A stretch of 64,000 bases of DNA from Nostocoides_A vanveenii (lineage in GTDB: Bacteria > Actinomycetota > Actinomycetes > Actinomycetales > Dermatophilaceae), in assembly GCF_039531165.1 (NCBI RefSeq), contig NZ_BAAAPN010000017.1:1-64000 (forward strand). The letters run 5' to 3'. Shown here piece by piece: positions 8,690 through 17,643 of the stretch. Position 1 is the first letter of the stretch. Each line of letters begins with the position of its first letter. The position numbers were made by a program, and so were the translations under genes. Under the pieces are notes generated by a model. That model worked only from the letters and a program-made list of their open reading frames with translations. It did not search any database and was not told the origin of the DNA.

Positions 8690-10182
8690 CGAGGAAGCGC
8701 CTGCAGGTCGACGCCCTCGCTGCCGACGACCCGGGCCGCCACGATGCGCCCGACGGCCAGATCCGGCGTCAGGGGGAGCGTCGTCTGGCCGTCGATGTCT
8801 GGGCCTTGGATGCTCGCCCGCCCGATCGCCAGGCCGTCCTCGGCGCTGAGTTCCTCGATGAGCACATCGATCGACGAGCCGATCCGCTCGGCCGCGCGGT
8901 GGGCGGTGAGTTCCTCGACCAGATCGGTGAGTTCGGCGACTCGGTCGGCGATCTCGCCGGCGTCGATCTTGTCCCGCAGGGTCGCGCCCTCGGTGCCGTC
9001 CTCGTCGGAATAGCCGAAGACCCCGACCACATCGAGTCGGGCCGCCGTGAGGAAGGCGGCGAGTTCTTCGACGTCGGCCGCCGTCTCACCCGGGAAGCCG
9101 ACGACGACATTGGAGCGGATTGCCGCCTCCGGCGCCAGCGCCCGGATGCGGTCGATCAGGTCAAGGAAGGCGGACGAGGAGCCGAAACGCCGCATCCGCC
9201 GCAACACCCCCGGCGCCGAATGCTGGAAGGACACATCCAACCAGGGGACGACCTTCGGCGTCGCCACGATCGCTTCGAGCAGCCCCGGCCGGATCTCGGC
9301 CGGCTGCAGATAGGAGACCCGGATCCAGTCCAGACCCTCGACCTCGGCCAGCCGCGGCAGGAGCTTCTCCATGGCCGCGAGGTCACCGAGATCCTTGCCA
9401 TACGAGGTCGAGTTCTCGCTGACCAGGAAGGCTTCGCGAACCCCGCGGTCGGCCAGCCAATGTGCTTCTGCGACAACGTCGTCCGGGTGCCGCGAGACAA
9501 AGGCGCCGCGGAACATGGGGATCGCGCAGAACGCACACCGTCGGTCGCAGCCACTGGCTATCTTCAGCGGCGCCCACGGCCGCTGGTCCAAGCGGGCGCG
9601 CACGACCGAGGGCCCGCTGCGGGGAGCACGCGCCCGCAGGAGCGCATCCGCGCCCGCGCCGTATGCCGCGTCCGCACCGCCCGCAGGCGCCTGCCCCGGC
9701 GCGGCACCCAACCCGGGCACCGCGACATCCGCCACCGCCACCCGGCGCTCGGTCGGCGTCAGTGGAAGCAGGCGCCGGCGATCGCTCGGGACGTGACTGG
9801 CCGGCCGCGCACCGTCGAGGATGGCGCGCAGCGTGCCGGACAGATCGGCATACGAATCGAAACCGAGGACCGCGTCGGCTTCGGGCAGTTCCTCGGCCAA
9901 GTCGCGGCCGTAGCGTTCGGCGAGGCAGCCGACGGCGACGACCGCCTGCGTGCGGCCGCTCGCCTTCAACTCGGACGCCTCCAGGAGCACATCGATCGAG
10001 TCCTTCTTGGCCTGCTCGATGAACCCGCAGGTGTTGACGACGGCGACATCGGCGTCGGCAGCATCCTCGACCAATTCCCAGCCACCGGCGCTCAACCGCC
10101 CGGCGAGTTCCTCGGAGTCGACCTCGTTGCGCGTGCAGCCGAGCGTCACCAGGGCGACGCGGCGCGGCGTGATGGAGGTCAT
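8686..10182 (-). CDS. rimO: Ribosomal protein S12 methylthiotransferase RimO
   Basis: RimO is a radical-SAM methylthiotransferase that modifies an aspartate of ribosomal protein S12. The N-terminal MTTase domain begins VALVTLGCTRNEVDSE, and the radical SAM cluster motif is CDRRCAFC. A C-terminal TRAM-like segment follows. An Ala/Gly/Arg-rich insert of about 70 residues separates the MTTase and radical SAM domains, common in actinobacterial homologues. The start is ATG at 10182: the open frame runs further upstream only because it is antisense to the dipeptidase gene. A TANNNT hexamer (TACAGT) ends six bases before this ATG, so the mRNA may be leaderless. It heads the rimO-pgsA-cinA-clgR operon. 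Confidence 0.96.
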   Translation of the reverse strand: MTSITPRRVALVTLGCTRNEVDSEELAGRLSAGGWELVEDAADADVAVVNTCGFIEQAKKDSIDVLLEASELKASGRTQAVVAVGCLAERYGRDLAEELPEADAVLGFDSYADLSGTLRAILDGARPASHVPSDRRRLLPLTPTERRVAVADVAVPGLGAAPGQAPAGGADAAYGAGADALLRARAPRSGPSVVRARLDQRPWAPLKIASGCDRRCAFCAIPMFRGAFVSRHPDDVVAEAHWLADRGVREAFLVSENSTSYGKDLGDLAAMEKLLPRLAEVEGLDWIRVSYLQPAEIRPGLLEAIVATPKVVPWLDVSFQHSAPGVLRRMRRFGSSSAFLDLIDRIRALAPEAAIRSNVVVGFPGETAADVEELAAFLTAARLDVVGVFGYSDEDGTEGATLRDKIDAGEIADRVAELTDLVEELTAHRAAERIGSSIDVLIEELSAEDGLAIGRASIQGPDIDGQTTLPLTPDLAVGRIVAARVVGSEGVDLQALPR

Positions 10183-10188
10183 GGGCTC

Positions 10189-10194
10189 ACTGTA
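10189..10194 (-). promoter_or_regulatory. Candidate -10 element of leaderless rimO operon
   Basis: On the minus strand TACAGT fits the actinobacterial -10 consensus TANNNT and is followed by exactly six bases before the ATG of rimO. Transcription would then start at or beside the A of the start codon. No convincing -35 was found. This is inference from spacing. Confidence 0.45.
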
Positions 10195-10254
10195 GTTGGG
10201 CGCGAGTGAGCGCCCTCGAAACTCGCCCGCGGTGACGCCACTAGGTTGGGGCGC

Positions 10255-11502
10255 ATGATCGCTGGCGAACTGGCCGACCTGCTCGGTGCCGACCCCGTCT
10301 TCGACGGCCACAACGACCTGCCCTGGGAGTTGCGGGAATTGGTCGGCTACGACTTCGACGCGCTGGATGTCGGGGTCCGGACCACCCGCACGCACACCGA
10401 CCTGCCCCGGCTGCGCGAGGGTGGGGTCGGCGCCCAGTTCTGGTCGGTCTACGTCCCCGGCACCCTGGCGCCCAATGACGCGGTCACCGGCACGCTGGAG
10501 CAGATCGACGCCGTGCACGCCCTCACGCGCCGGTATGCCGATCGGCTCGCCCTGGCCACCACCGCGGACGACGTGCGACGCGCCTGGGCCGACGGCAAGA
10601 TCGCTTCGCTGCTCGGCGCCGAGGGCGGCCACAGCATCGACAACTCGCTGGGCACCCTGCGCGCCTTCCGCGCCCTGGGTGTGCGTTACCTGACGCTGAC
10701 CCACAACCAGAACAACGACTGGGCCGACTCGGCGACCGACACCGCGCGCCATGGCGGCCTGACCGACTTCGGACGGCAGGTCGTCGCCGAGATGAACCGC
10801 ATCGGCATGCTCGTCGACTTGAGCCACGTCGCCCCGACGACGATGCACGCAGCCATGGATGTCACCACGGCGCCGCCGATCTTCTCCCACTCCAGCGCCC
10901 GCGCCGTCTGTGATCACCCGCGCAATGTCCCCGACGACGTGCTGGGCCGGCTGGCCGGCCTGCACGGCGTCTGCATGATCACCTTCGTGCCCCGCTTCGT
11001 CTCGCCGGTGCTGCGCGAGTGGGACCTGCAGGCCCACGCGGCCGCCGAAGCGGCCGGTGTCGCGACCAACGACCACGCGGCCTACACCGCCTTCTCCCGC
11101 ACGTATGCCGAGTCCCACCCCGCGCCGCGCGCCACCCTCGCGGACGTGGTCGCGCATTGCGAGCACGTGCGGGAGGTCGCGGGGATCGACCACATCGGGC
11201 TGGGCGGCGACTACGACGGTGTCGATCGCCTGCCGGACGGCCTCGAGGACGTCAGTTGCTACCCGAAACTCCTTGCCGCACTGGCCGATCGGGGCTGGTC
11301 ACGCGACGACCTCGGCAAGCTGACCAGCCGCAACATCCTGCGTGTGCTCCAGGCCGCCGACGACGCCGCTTTAGTGAACGGGCGCGTTCATGCTGCCCGG
11401 GCCGGCACCGCGACGAAACTTCGAAGGGCCCTCGGCGATCGCGACAACCTCGAAGTCCTCGATGGCCACCGGAGCCGAGCCGATCAGCCGGGACCCCGGT
11501 GA
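10255..11502 (+). CDS. Membrane dipeptidase (renal dipeptidase family, peptidase M19)
   Basis: The 415-residue zinc hydrolase has the M19 motif DGHNDLPW near the N-terminus (the HxD zinc ligands), a glutamate ligand in GAEGGHS, and histidines in DLSHVA and FSHSSARA. The family cleaves dipeptides, including some D-amino-acid dipeptides. A TTG at 10246 is a possible alternative start; ATG at 10255 was chosen. TAGGTT at 10242-10247 lies seven bases upstream of that ATG, suggesting a leaderless transcript. The last 40 or so residues go beyond the usual family end and overlap the convergent gene at 11371-11742 by 132 bases, so the C-terminus may be poorly conserved. Confidence 0.9.
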   Translation: MIAGELADLLGADPVFDGHNDLPWELRELVGYDFDALDVGVRTTRTHTDLPRLREGGVGAQFWSVYVPGTLAPNDAVTGTLEQIDAVHALTRRYADRLALATTADDVRRAWADGKIASLLGAEGGHSIDNSLGTLRAFRALGVRYLTLTHNQNNDWADSATDTARHGGLTDFGRQVVAEMNRIGMLVDLSHVAPTTMHAAMDVTTAPPIFSHSSARAVCDHPRNVPDDVLGRLAGLHGVCMITFVPRFVSPVLREWDLQAHAAAEAAGVATNDHAAYTAFSRTYAESHPAPRATLADVVAHCEHVREVAGIDHIGLGGDYDGVDRLPDGLEDVSCYPKLLAALADRGWSRDDLGKLTSRNILRVLQAADDAALVNGRVHAARAGTATKLRRALGDRDNLEVLDGHRSRADQPGPR

Positions 11503-11742
11503 GGTCGCCGCGGACGCGATGAAGTCGTCGCGGAAGCGGTCGCGCTCGCCGGCGGTGTCGAAGACATAAGTGCCCTCGAACCACTCGCCCGGCCGCATCC
11601 GCCACGTCTTGAACGCCAGCCCGTCGAGGAACATGAAGCGCGCTACCGACGTGCCGACGACGTAGTCGCGCAGGTCCTGCGCGACGGCAGCACCGGTGCC
11701 TTCCAGGGACCAGCGCACAGCCAGTCCATATCCTGCATCCAT
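11371..11742 (-). CDS. Conserved small protein, YdhR/antibiotic-monooxygenase-like
   Basis: This protein of 123 residues has the size and alternating strand pattern of dimeric alpha-beta-barrel (ABM/YdhR-like) proteins; the segment LAFKTWRMRPGEWFEGTYVF resembles YdhR. No catalytic residues can be assigned, and the similarity is a judgement by eye. ATG at 11742 follows the pepA stop codon by one base and is preceded by GAGGAG five bases upstream, inside the end of pepA, so the two genes are probably cotranscribed. Its 3' part overlaps the convergent dipeptidase gene. Confidence 0.55.
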   Translation of the reverse strand: MDAGYGLAVRWSLEGTGAAVAQDLRDYVVGTSVARFMFLDGLAFKTWRMRPGEWFEGTYVFDTAGERDRFRDDFIASAATSPGSRLIGSAPVAIEDFEVVAIAEGPSKFRRGAGPGSMNAPVH

Positions 11743-11743
11743 G

Positions 11744-13279
11744 TCACTCCTCGTCGAGCCAGCGCAGCAATCCGCGGGCACCGTAACCCGTGGCGCCCTT
11801 GGCGAGTATTCCCGTATCAGCCTCTGACCGCCCGGTTCCGGCGATATCGAGGTGCACCCAGGGCAGCCCGGCGGTGAACTCGCGCAGGAACAACGCGGCG
11901 ATGATCGACCCGGCTCCTGGCCCGCCGCCCAGCGGGCCGATGTGGCTGAGGTCGGCGACCGCCGAGTCGAGCGCCGGCCGGTAGTCCTCGATCAGCGGCA
12001 TCTCCCACAGGGGCTCACCCGCGTCCGCGAACGCGGCCCGGACGCGCGCATGCAGACCGGCATCGCTGCCATACGACGCGGCAAGCCCGCTGCCGAGGGC
12101 GATGCGCGCGGCACCGGTGAGGGTGGCGATATCGATGACAGCGGCCGGGTCGAGCTTCGCGGCGGCATACGCGAGTGCGTCGGCGAGCACGATCCGCCCC
12201 TCCGCGTCGGTGTTGCCGATCTCGACGGTGGTCCCGCCGTATGCCGTGATGACGTCGCTGGGCCGATACGCTCCCCCGCCGATGGCGTTCTCCGCCAAGG
12301 CCATCAGGCCGATCACCGGCCGCCGGATCCCCAGCGCCCGGCAGCTCGCGAGCACCGAGAGCACGATGGCGGCGCCGGACATATCGGTCTTCATCATCGT
12401 CATGGCCGCCGAAGGTTTGACGTTGATCCCGCCGGTGTCGAAGGTGATGCCCTTTCCGACGAGGACTACCGGCGGCCCGGTCGCCCCCGCAGGCGTATAG
12501 CTGAGTTGGACCAGGCGCGGTGGTGTCCGCGAGCCCTGGCCGACGGCGATCAGGCCGCCGAAGCCCTCCCTGACGAGCGCCCCCTCGTCCCAGACCTTCA
12601 CACGCAGTCCGCTCGCCCGTCCGATGGCGCGAGCTTCGTCGGCGAGCCAGCCGGGGTTCTTGATATTGCTCGGCGCATTGGCGTATGCCCGCGCGGTCGC
12701 CGTCGCGCGGACCGCCTCGCGACCGCGCACCACCGCCACCGGATCGTGCTCGCCGAGTAGCGCGAGCGCTATCGGGTCGGACTCGACCCGCGGGCCGTCG
12801 GCGCTCCAGCGCACCCGCTTGGCCGGCCCGAGCAGCGCGCCTTCCACCAGCGCTGCCGCGTCGACCGCCTCCTGATCGAGAGCCCCGGCGTCCAGCACCA
12901 GCAACCGGACCGCGTCGCCGGCGCGCTCCCCGACGGCCAACCGGGCGGCGCTGGCGGCGACGAGCCGCACCCGGCCCGGCGCGGCGGCGTCCGCGACCAC
13001 GAGGATCAGGCAGGCGAGCGGACCGGTCGGCAGCGCGATGACCGTGGGGGCACCCGCGGTGGGCGCGTCATACGTCTCGATCAGCGATGCGGCGTCGGGC
13101 ACGACAGCGGCGAGCACATTCGCGATGTGGGCGTGCCACTGGCTCCCGTCACCGGGCGGGATAAGCGCGGCATACGCGGCGGACCCGGGCGGACGATCGG
13201 CGAGCAGGCGGCCGACCTGGTCGGCGCTCGGGGGGACGATGTCGACGTCCGGAAGGACGGGCACCAAGGCGGGAGACAT
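11744..13279 (-). CDS. pepA: Leucyl aminopeptidase (M17, PepA type)
   Basis: The 511-residue protein has the two-domain layout of cytosolic leucyl aminopeptidases: a variable N-terminal domain and a C-terminal catalytic domain with the M17 signature NTDAEGRIVLADAL. The metal-binding lysine region is VVLVGKGITFDTGGINVK. It releases N-terminal amino acids from peptides using two metal ions. It probably leads an operon with the small YdhR-like gene downstream. ATG at 13279 was accepted because the N-terminus MSPALVPVLPDVDIV reads directly into the family. Confidence 0.95.
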   Translation of the reverse strand: MSPALVPVLPDVDIVPPSADQVGRLLADRPPGSAAYAALIPPGDGSQWHAHIANVLAAVVPDAASLIETYDAPTAGAPTVIALPTGPLACLILVVADAAAPGRVRLVAASAARLAVGERAGDAVRLLVLDAGALDQEAVDAAALVEGALLGPAKRVRWSADGPRVESDPIALALLGEHDPVAVVRGREAVRATATARAYANAPSNIKNPGWLADEARAIGRASGLRVKVWDEGALVREGFGGLIAVGQGSRTPPRLVQLSYTPAGATGPPVVLVGKGITFDTGGINVKPSAAMTMMKTDMSGAAIVLSVLASCRALGIRRPVIGLMALAENAIGGGAYRPSDVITAYGGTTVEIGNTDAEGRIVLADALAYAAAKLDPAAVIDIATLTGAARIALGSGLAASYGSDAGLHARVRAAFADAGEPLWEMPLIEDYRPALDSAVADLSHIGPLGGGPGAGSIIAALFLREFTAGLPWVHLDIAGTGRSEADTGILAKGATGYGARGLLRWLDEE

Positions 13280-13338
13280 CCTGCGACCCTATCCACGTCC
13301 TGGCCGGCGCGTGGCGGCAACACCGGCGGGCAAAAGCC

Positions 13339-13370
13339 AGCGCCCCGAACGGCGAACCGTTCGGGGCGCT
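13339..13370 (-). terminator. Rho-independent-like terminator after DUF3117 gene
   Basis: A perfect 14-bp inverted repeat (AGCGCCCCGAACGG and its complement) encloses a four-base loop. It begins 19 bases after the DUF3117 stop and is followed on the minus strand by GGCTTTTG. It can also fold on the plus strand, but no gene ends there in that direction. Confidence 0.85.
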
Positions 13371-13389
13371 GAGAAAGTCCGTCGGCCGG

Positions 13390-13563
13390 CTAGGCCAGGC
13401 CCTCGCAATTGGAGATGGCGTCACCGAGGGCACGCACCTCATCGGGAGTCATTTCGACCACCAAGCGGCCACCCCCCTCGAGGGGCATGCGCAAGACGAT
13501 GCCGCGTCCCTCCTTGGTGACCTCCAAAGGCCCGTCTCCGGTCCGAGGCTTCATTGCCGCCAT
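13390..13563 (-). CDS. Small conserved actinobacterial protein, DUF3117
   Basis: A 57-residue protein of the DUF3117 family, almost invariant in actinobacteria and of unknown function. Recognisable segments are MAAMKPRTGDGPLEVTKEGR at the start and EMTPDEVRALGDAI near the end. A purine-rich ribosome binding site (AGAAGGGAAG) precedes the ATG at 13563, and a strong terminator follows the stop, so it is probably a monocistronic, well expressed gene. On the minus strand GATAAT at 13655-13650 could be its -10 element, although no spaced -35 is obvious. Confidence 0.92.
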   Translation of the reverse strand: MAAMKPRTGDGPLEVTKEGRGIVLRMPLEGGGRLVVEMTPDEVRALGDAISNCEGLA

Positions 13564-13713
13564 GGGTGCTTCCCTTCTAGTGCCCGAAGCGCCGCCCTGA
13601 GCGACCTTCGTCGTACGCTGAACCGGGCACCTGCCCAGCCATCCGCCCCATTATCCCTCATACCCGGGCGTGGTCGTGCATCAACGGGCTTATCGGGCCA
13701 TGTCGCCGAGGCG

Positions 13714-15012
13714 TCAAGGCGGAGTCGCCGCCCACGGCACATAGGTCAGGAATGCCACGGTCCACCAGGCTATTCCCGCGCAGAGCGCCAGGGCAACCAG
13801 CGCCACCCGGCGTCGCCAGTGCGGCACGATCCGCTCCCCCGCGGATGTCCGCATCGCGACGCTCGCGACCAGGGCCGCAGCCGGGAAGTCCAGCAGCAGA
13901 AAGCGCCACATGCTGGTGATCGGCCGGACCACTGCCAGCAGGTAGAGCGGGTAGGCCAAGGCCCACGCGCGGACCTCCAGAGGCAGCCACTGCCCGTGCC
14001 GGCCCGCGACGAGGGCGAGGTAGGCGGCCACGATCCCGACGATCAGGGCCACCCCGAAGACGCCGCGCGCCTCCCACGCCCAGGCCAGCCACAGGACGAA
14101 GGGCCCGTTCTGCGGCTCCTGCCCCCAGGCCTTCTGCACGTCGAAGAAGGCACTCGGCCGGCCCGTCAGCATGCCGACCGTCGCGGGCCAGGCCAGGGCC
14201 GAGACCGCGACCGAGACGGTCAGGACGATCAGCGCCCATCGGTCGCCGACGAACAGCCGAGTCCCGGAGCGGCGCTCGTCTCGAGCCCGGGCCACGAGGT
14301 GGACGAGGATCGCCAACCCCAGCGCCGGCGCGACGGCTCGGGTATAGCCGAGGCCGAGGAGGGTCAGCGCGGCCAGCCAGTAGGAACGGCGCATGACCAG
14401 AAACAGGGTCCCGGCGATCACCACCAGAGCGAGAGCCTCGCTGTAGGGAATGAGCAGCACGCCGGTCGCGGGATAGAAGCACCACAAGCACGCGGCCACC
14501 AGGGCGAGCCGGTCACGATGGGCCTGCGGCGCGGCATGGGTGGCGAGGCCGAAGATCCGCCAGACGATGAGCGCGCCGAGCAGGCCGAGCGGCAGATTGA
14601 CCAGCAGTCCTGCCACCGGAAAGGGCAGGCCGATTGCGGTCCCCGCACGGACGAGCAGCGGAAAGGCCGGATAGAACGCCCATGCGCTGTAGGTGATGAT
14701 CCCGGTCTGCGGGTCGACCGGGAGTGGCACGGGATAGCCGCCCTCGGCGATCCGGCGATACCACTGGGCATCCCACAGGCCGAAGAGATCGGCGACGGTC
14801 GGGTTCAGGTGGCCGACGCCGGCCGGATTCTGCACCCAGGTGGCAGCCGCCCACATCGCCGCCAGCGCGAGCAGCCGGGTCAGGACATAGACCAGCACGA
14901 TGGTCTTGATCGGCCGGGCCAGTGCCCGGGCGACGAGGGCGTCGCGGCCCGCGGTCCCCCTCAGCCGGCCGGGCTCGCCAGCAGCGCGTCCAGGGTCCGG
15001 CCGAAGAGCCAT
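13714..15012 (-). CDS. Polytopic membrane protein, PIG-V/GT-C mannosyltransferase-like
   Basis: The protein of about 432 residues has about ten hydrophobic helices. Early on it carries LFGLWDAQWYRRIAEGGYP, the WDAxWYxxIA..GY motif of PIG-V-like mannosyltransferases, with the acidic residue in the first extracytoplasmic loop typical of GT-C enzymes. A role in mannosylating an envelope lipid or glycan is likely by family, but donor and acceptor are unknown. The start is uncertain: after the upstream SRPBCC stop at 14961 there is no ATG, GTG or TTG before the first membrane helix, so ATG at 15012, inside the end of the SRPBCC gene, is proposed (52-base overlap). Confidence 0.75.
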   Translation of the reverse strand: MALRPDPGRAAGEPGRLRGTAGRDALVARALARPIKTIVLVYVLTRLLALAAMWAAATWVQNPAGVGHLNPTVADLFGLWDAQWYRRIAEGGYPVPLPVDPQTGIITYSAWAFYPAFPLLVRAGTAIGLPFPVAGLLVNLPLGLLGALIVWRIFGLATHAAPQAHRDRLALVAACLWCFYPATGVLLIPYSEALALVVIAGTLFLVMRRSYWLAALTLLGLGYTRAVAPALGLAILVHLVARARDERRSGTRLFVGDRWALIVLTVSVAVSALAWPATVGMLTGRPSAFFDVQKAWGQEPQNGPFVLWLAWAWEARGVFGVALIVGIVAAYLALVAGRHGQWLPLEVRAWALAYPLYLLAVVRPITSMWRFLLLDFPAAALVASVAMRTSAGERIVPHWRRRVALVALALCAGIAWWTVAFLTYVPWAATPP

Positions 15013-15410
15013 TGCCCCGCCGCCGCCGATGCCGGGCCGATCAGGCGCGGCAGCGGGTCCACCCGGGGGCCGAGTTCCTCCGTCCACGTGACGCGCGCCC
15101 CCTCTCCGTCCGGCTCGATCGCGATCTGCGCCCACCCGCGCAGCCATGCCCCAATCTTGACGATGGCAACGACTGCCTCGTCACCATCGGCGGTAGGCGG
15201 TTGCCACTTCGTGACGATCATGTGATCCCAGAGCGTCGCCGGACCCAATCCCGTGCCGGCGGCAAACCGCCATCCGACGGTGGGCGTCCCGGGATCGAGA
15301 CGCATTCGAGTGGCCGGGACAACGTCGCCGTGCGCGGCGAAGTCGGTGACCGCCGCCCACGCATCCGTGACCGACCGGCCCGTATGCCGTTGCACCCGAA
15401 AGGTGGTCAC
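14961..15410 (-). CDS. SRPBCC (START-like) family protein
   Basis: The 149-residue protein has the polyketide cyclase/SRPBCC pattern: an N-terminal strand with TGRSVTDAWAAVTDFAAHGDV, a run of beta strands, and a long C-terminal helix. Members bind hydrophobic ligands; no specific role can be assigned. GTG at 15410 overlaps the stop of the DivIVA-like gene by four bases (GTGA), which fixes the start. It is part of the chain dapE, LOG, DivIVA-like, SRPBCC and glycosyltransferase-like genes, all on the minus strand. Confidence 0.82.
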   Translation of the reverse strand: MTTFRVQRHTGRSVTDAWAAVTDFAAHGDVVPATRMRLDPGTPTVGWRFAAGTGLGPATLWDHMIVTKWQPPTADGDEAVVAIVKIGAWLRGWAQIAIEPDGEGARVTWTEELGPRVDPLPRLIGPASAAAGQWLFGRTLDALLASPAG

Positions 15411-15736
15411 CCCACCTCCCCAGCGGGTCGGGTGGGCGGCGCGCCAGGCGAGACCCGCGGTAACGTCATGGTCGGCACCTCGCCGGCTTCGTAGGCGGCC
15501 AGGCGGCCGCGCAGGGCGTCGAGGACATCGTCGACCTGGTCCATTCGGTAGCCGCGCAGGGCGGTGTCGAAGTGGATCGCGTCGACATCGGCCGCCCGCT
15601 CGATGCGGTCGGCGCCCACGTCGTGCTCGGTGTGCACGGGCGGGGGAAGCGCGTCATACGTCAGCCGGCCGGTGATCAGCAGTGCGAAGCCCGCGGCGAT
15701 GAGCACCGCGACCACGGTGAAGAAGACCCAGATCAA
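15407..15736 (-). CDS. Membrane-anchored DivIVA-domain protein
   Basis: The 109-residue protein begins with one transmembrane helix (IWVFFTVVAVLIAAGFALLI). It ends with a short DivIVA-like motif, IHFDTALRGYRMDQVDDVLD. Such small proteins are conserved beside dapE/LOG genes in actinobacteria, and the motif suggests a link to polar growth or division scaffolds. The proposed start is TTG at 15736, one base after the LOG stop codon, with GGAGG nine bases upstream. Upstream residues in the same frame are antisense noise. Confidence 0.75.
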   Translation of the reverse strand: MIWVFFTVVAVLIAAGFALLITGRLTYDALPPPVHTEHDVGADRIERAADVDAIHFDTALRGYRMDQVDDVLDALRGRLAAYEAGEVPTMTLPRVSPGAPPTRPAGEVG

Positions 15737-15737
15737 C

Positions 15738-16535
15738 TCACATCGCCTCCGACGAGGTAGTGGTATCGGCCGGCTCGGCCAGGCCGTGCCGGGCACCTTG
15801 GACCACCAGGTCGACGGCTTCTTGCGGGTCGTCGACGAGGTGGATCAGGGACAGATCGCCTTCGCCGATGGTCCCACGCGTCAGGGCCGAATCACGCAGC
15901 CAGTCCAGCAGACCGCCCCAGTAGCTGCTGCCGAGCAGGACGATCGGGAAAGAGGTCACCTTGCGAGTCTGGACGAGCGTGAGCGCCTCGAACATCTCAT
16001 CGAGGGTGCCCATCCCACCGGGCAGGACGACGAAGCCCTCGGCATATTTGACGAACATCGTCTTTCGCACGAAGAAGTAGCGGAAGTTCACGCCGAGGTC
16101 GACAAATTCGTTCAGGCCGGTCTCGAAGGGCAACTCGATGCCCAAGCCGACGGACAGACCGCCGGCGCGTAGCGCACCCTTGTTCGCGGCCTCCATCGCC
16201 CCGGGGCCACCGCCGGTGATGCAGGCGAAGCCGGCCCGGGCGATGGCCGCGCCGACGGCTTCACCGAGGGCGTAGTCGGGGTGGTCGCGGGGGGTGCGGG
16301 CCGACCCGAAGACGGAGATCGCCGGACCGACTTCGGCCAGGCCGCCGAATCCCTCGACGAACTCGCTCTGGATGCGCAGCACGCGCCAGGGATCGGTGTG
16401 CACCCAGTCGGTGCGTCCGTCGCCGTCGAGTAGGCGCTGATCGGTGGTGCTCTTGGGCACTTGGGAGCGGCGTAACTGGACCGGGCCGCGCTGGTAGACG
16501 TTCTCGGGCGAGGGCCGCCCGCTCACTGCAGCCAT
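15738..16535 (-). CDS. LOG-family protein (TIGR00730), cytokinin riboside phosphohydrolase-like
   Basis: The product has 265 residues with a Rossmann-like fold. The LOG signature is PGGMGTLDEMFE, and an upstream GGGPGAMEAANKGA is also typical. LOG proteins cleave nucleoside 5'-monophosphates to base and ribose phosphate; many bacterial ones have poorly known substrates. ATG at 16535 overlaps the dapE stop by 13 bases. GTG at 16526, overlapping it by the usual four bases (GTGA), is an equally good start and would remove three residues. It is transcribed with dapE. Confidence 0.9.
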   Translation of the reverse strand: MAAVSGRPSPENVYQRGPVQLRRSQVPKSTTDQRLLDGDGRTDWVHTDPWRVLRIQSEFVEGFGGLAEVGPAISVFGSARTPRDHPDYALGEAVGAAIARAGFACITGGGPGAMEAANKGALRAGGLSVGLGIELPFETGLNEFVDLGVNFRYFFVRKTMFVKYAEGFVVLPGGMGTLDEMFEALTLVQTRKVTSFPIVLLGSSYWGGLLDWLRDSALTRGTIGEGDLSLIHLVDDPQEAVDLVVQGARHGLAEPADTTTSSEAM

Positions 16536-17605
16536 CGGACGAGCGCCTCTTCGCAGGTCAGGTACTGCGCGGTGGGGCAGCGCTCGTCGTCCATGTGCGC
16601 GAGGTTGGGATCGCCGGGGCCGAAGTTGACCGCGGGCACCCCCATCGCCGAGAAGCGGGCGACATCGGTCCAGCCCTGCTTGGCCTCGACCGGCAGGTCG
16701 AGTGCGGCGACGAAGGCCTGCGCGGCCGGCAGGTGCAGCCCGGGGCGCGCCCCCCCGGCGTTGTCGACGACGGTGATCTCGAAGCCGTCGAAGACCTGGC
16801 GTACGTGCGCCTCGGCCTGCGCCGGCGAGACCGACGGGGCATAGCGATAGTTGACCGTGACCACGCACCGGTCGGGGATGACATTGGTCGCGGTGCCGCC
16901 GCTGATCAGGACCGCATTGAGGGCCTCGCGATAGTCGAGCCCGTCGACGGAGCGCGTGGCGGGCTCGTAGTCCGTCAGCCGCCGCAGGATCTCACCGGCA
17001 TCGTGAATCGCATTGTGGCCCTTCCATGGCCGTGCCGAATGGGCGGCGATGCCCTTGGTGGTGATCTCGGCGCGCAGCGTCCCTTTGCAGCCGCCCTCGA
17101 CGGCGGCATCGGTCGGCTCCAGGAGCACGGCGAAATCGGCGTCCGTGATCAACTCCGGCCGCTGCCTTTCGATCAGACCGAGGCCATTGAAGGCGCTGTC
17201 GATCTCCTCGGCCTCGTAGAAGACGAGGCTCAGGTCGCGCGTGGGCTCGTGAATGGTCGCGGCCACCCGCAGCATGACGGCCACGCCACCCTTCATATCC
17301 ACGGTGCCGCGCCCGCGCAAGATCTCCTGACCGGCCTCGGTCACTCGGACGGTCGGCAGATTGGACGGGTCCATCGTCAACGGCACGGTGTCGATATGGC
17401 CGGCGAGCACGACTCGTTCGGCGCGGCCGAGGTGGGTGCGGGCGACGAGGCTGTTGCCGATGCGGGTGACCGTGAGGTGGGGCAGGGGGCGCAGGGCAGC
17501 CTCGATGAGGTCGGCCAGCGCGGCTTCGCCCAGGCTGACCGACTCGATATCGCAGACGGCGGCAGTCAGGGTGACAACATCCGTCGCCAGGTCCAAAGTG
17601 GGCAT
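16523..17605 (-). CDS. dapE: Succinyl-diaminopimelate desuccinylase
   Basis: DapE is an M20 metallohydrolase that removes succinate from N-succinyl-LL-2,6-diaminopimelate, giving LL-DAP for lysine and peptidoglycan. Metal-site motifs are GHIDTVP, GRGTVDMKGG, YEAEEI and LLEPTDAAVEGGC. The product has 360 residues, the normal length. ATG at 17605 was chosen because MPTLDLATDV begins the family sequence and TATCGT ends six bases upstream, a leaderless arrangement; the frame is open further upstream without homology. It is divergent from dapD across 64 bases, with which it functions. Confidence 0.96.
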   Translation of the reverse strand: MPTLDLATDVVTLTAAVCDIESVSLGEAALADLIEAALRPLPHLTVTRIGNSLVARTHLGRAERVVLAGHIDTVPLTMDPSNLPTVRVTEAGQEILRGRGTVDMKGGVAVMLRVAATIHEPTRDLSLVFYEAEEIDSAFNGLGLIERQRPELITDADFAVLLEPTDAAVEGGCKGTLRAEITTKGIAAHSARPWKGHNAIHDAGEILRRLTDYEPATRSVDGLDYREALNAVLISGGTATNVIPDRCVVTVNYRYAPSVSPAQAEAHVRQVFDGFEITVVDNAGGARPGLHLPAAQAFVAALDLPVEAKQGWTDVARFSAMGVPAVNFGPGDPNLAHMDDERCPTAQYLTCEEALVRWLQ

Positions 17606-17611
17606 GACCGA

Positions 17612-17643
17612 ACGATAACGGCGGCTGGTGACAACCGGTTGTC
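17612..17643. promoter_or_regulatory. Divergent dapE-dapD control region with palindrome
   Basis: GACAACCGGTTGTC at 17630-17643 is a perfect 14-bp palindrome centred between the two divergent genes. On the minus strand TATCGT (17617-17612) is a TANNNT -10 six bases before the dapE ATG; on the plus strand TAGGAT at 17656-17661 lies eight bases before the dapD ATG. A dimeric regulator binding the palindrome could control both genes. The regulator is not identified. Confidence 0.5.

Noticed and set aside
10183..11193. Long N-terminal extension of rimO (over 330 extra codons)
   Set aside because: It is antisense to the dipeptidase gene and has no family sequence; RimO starts at MTSITPRRVALVTLG.
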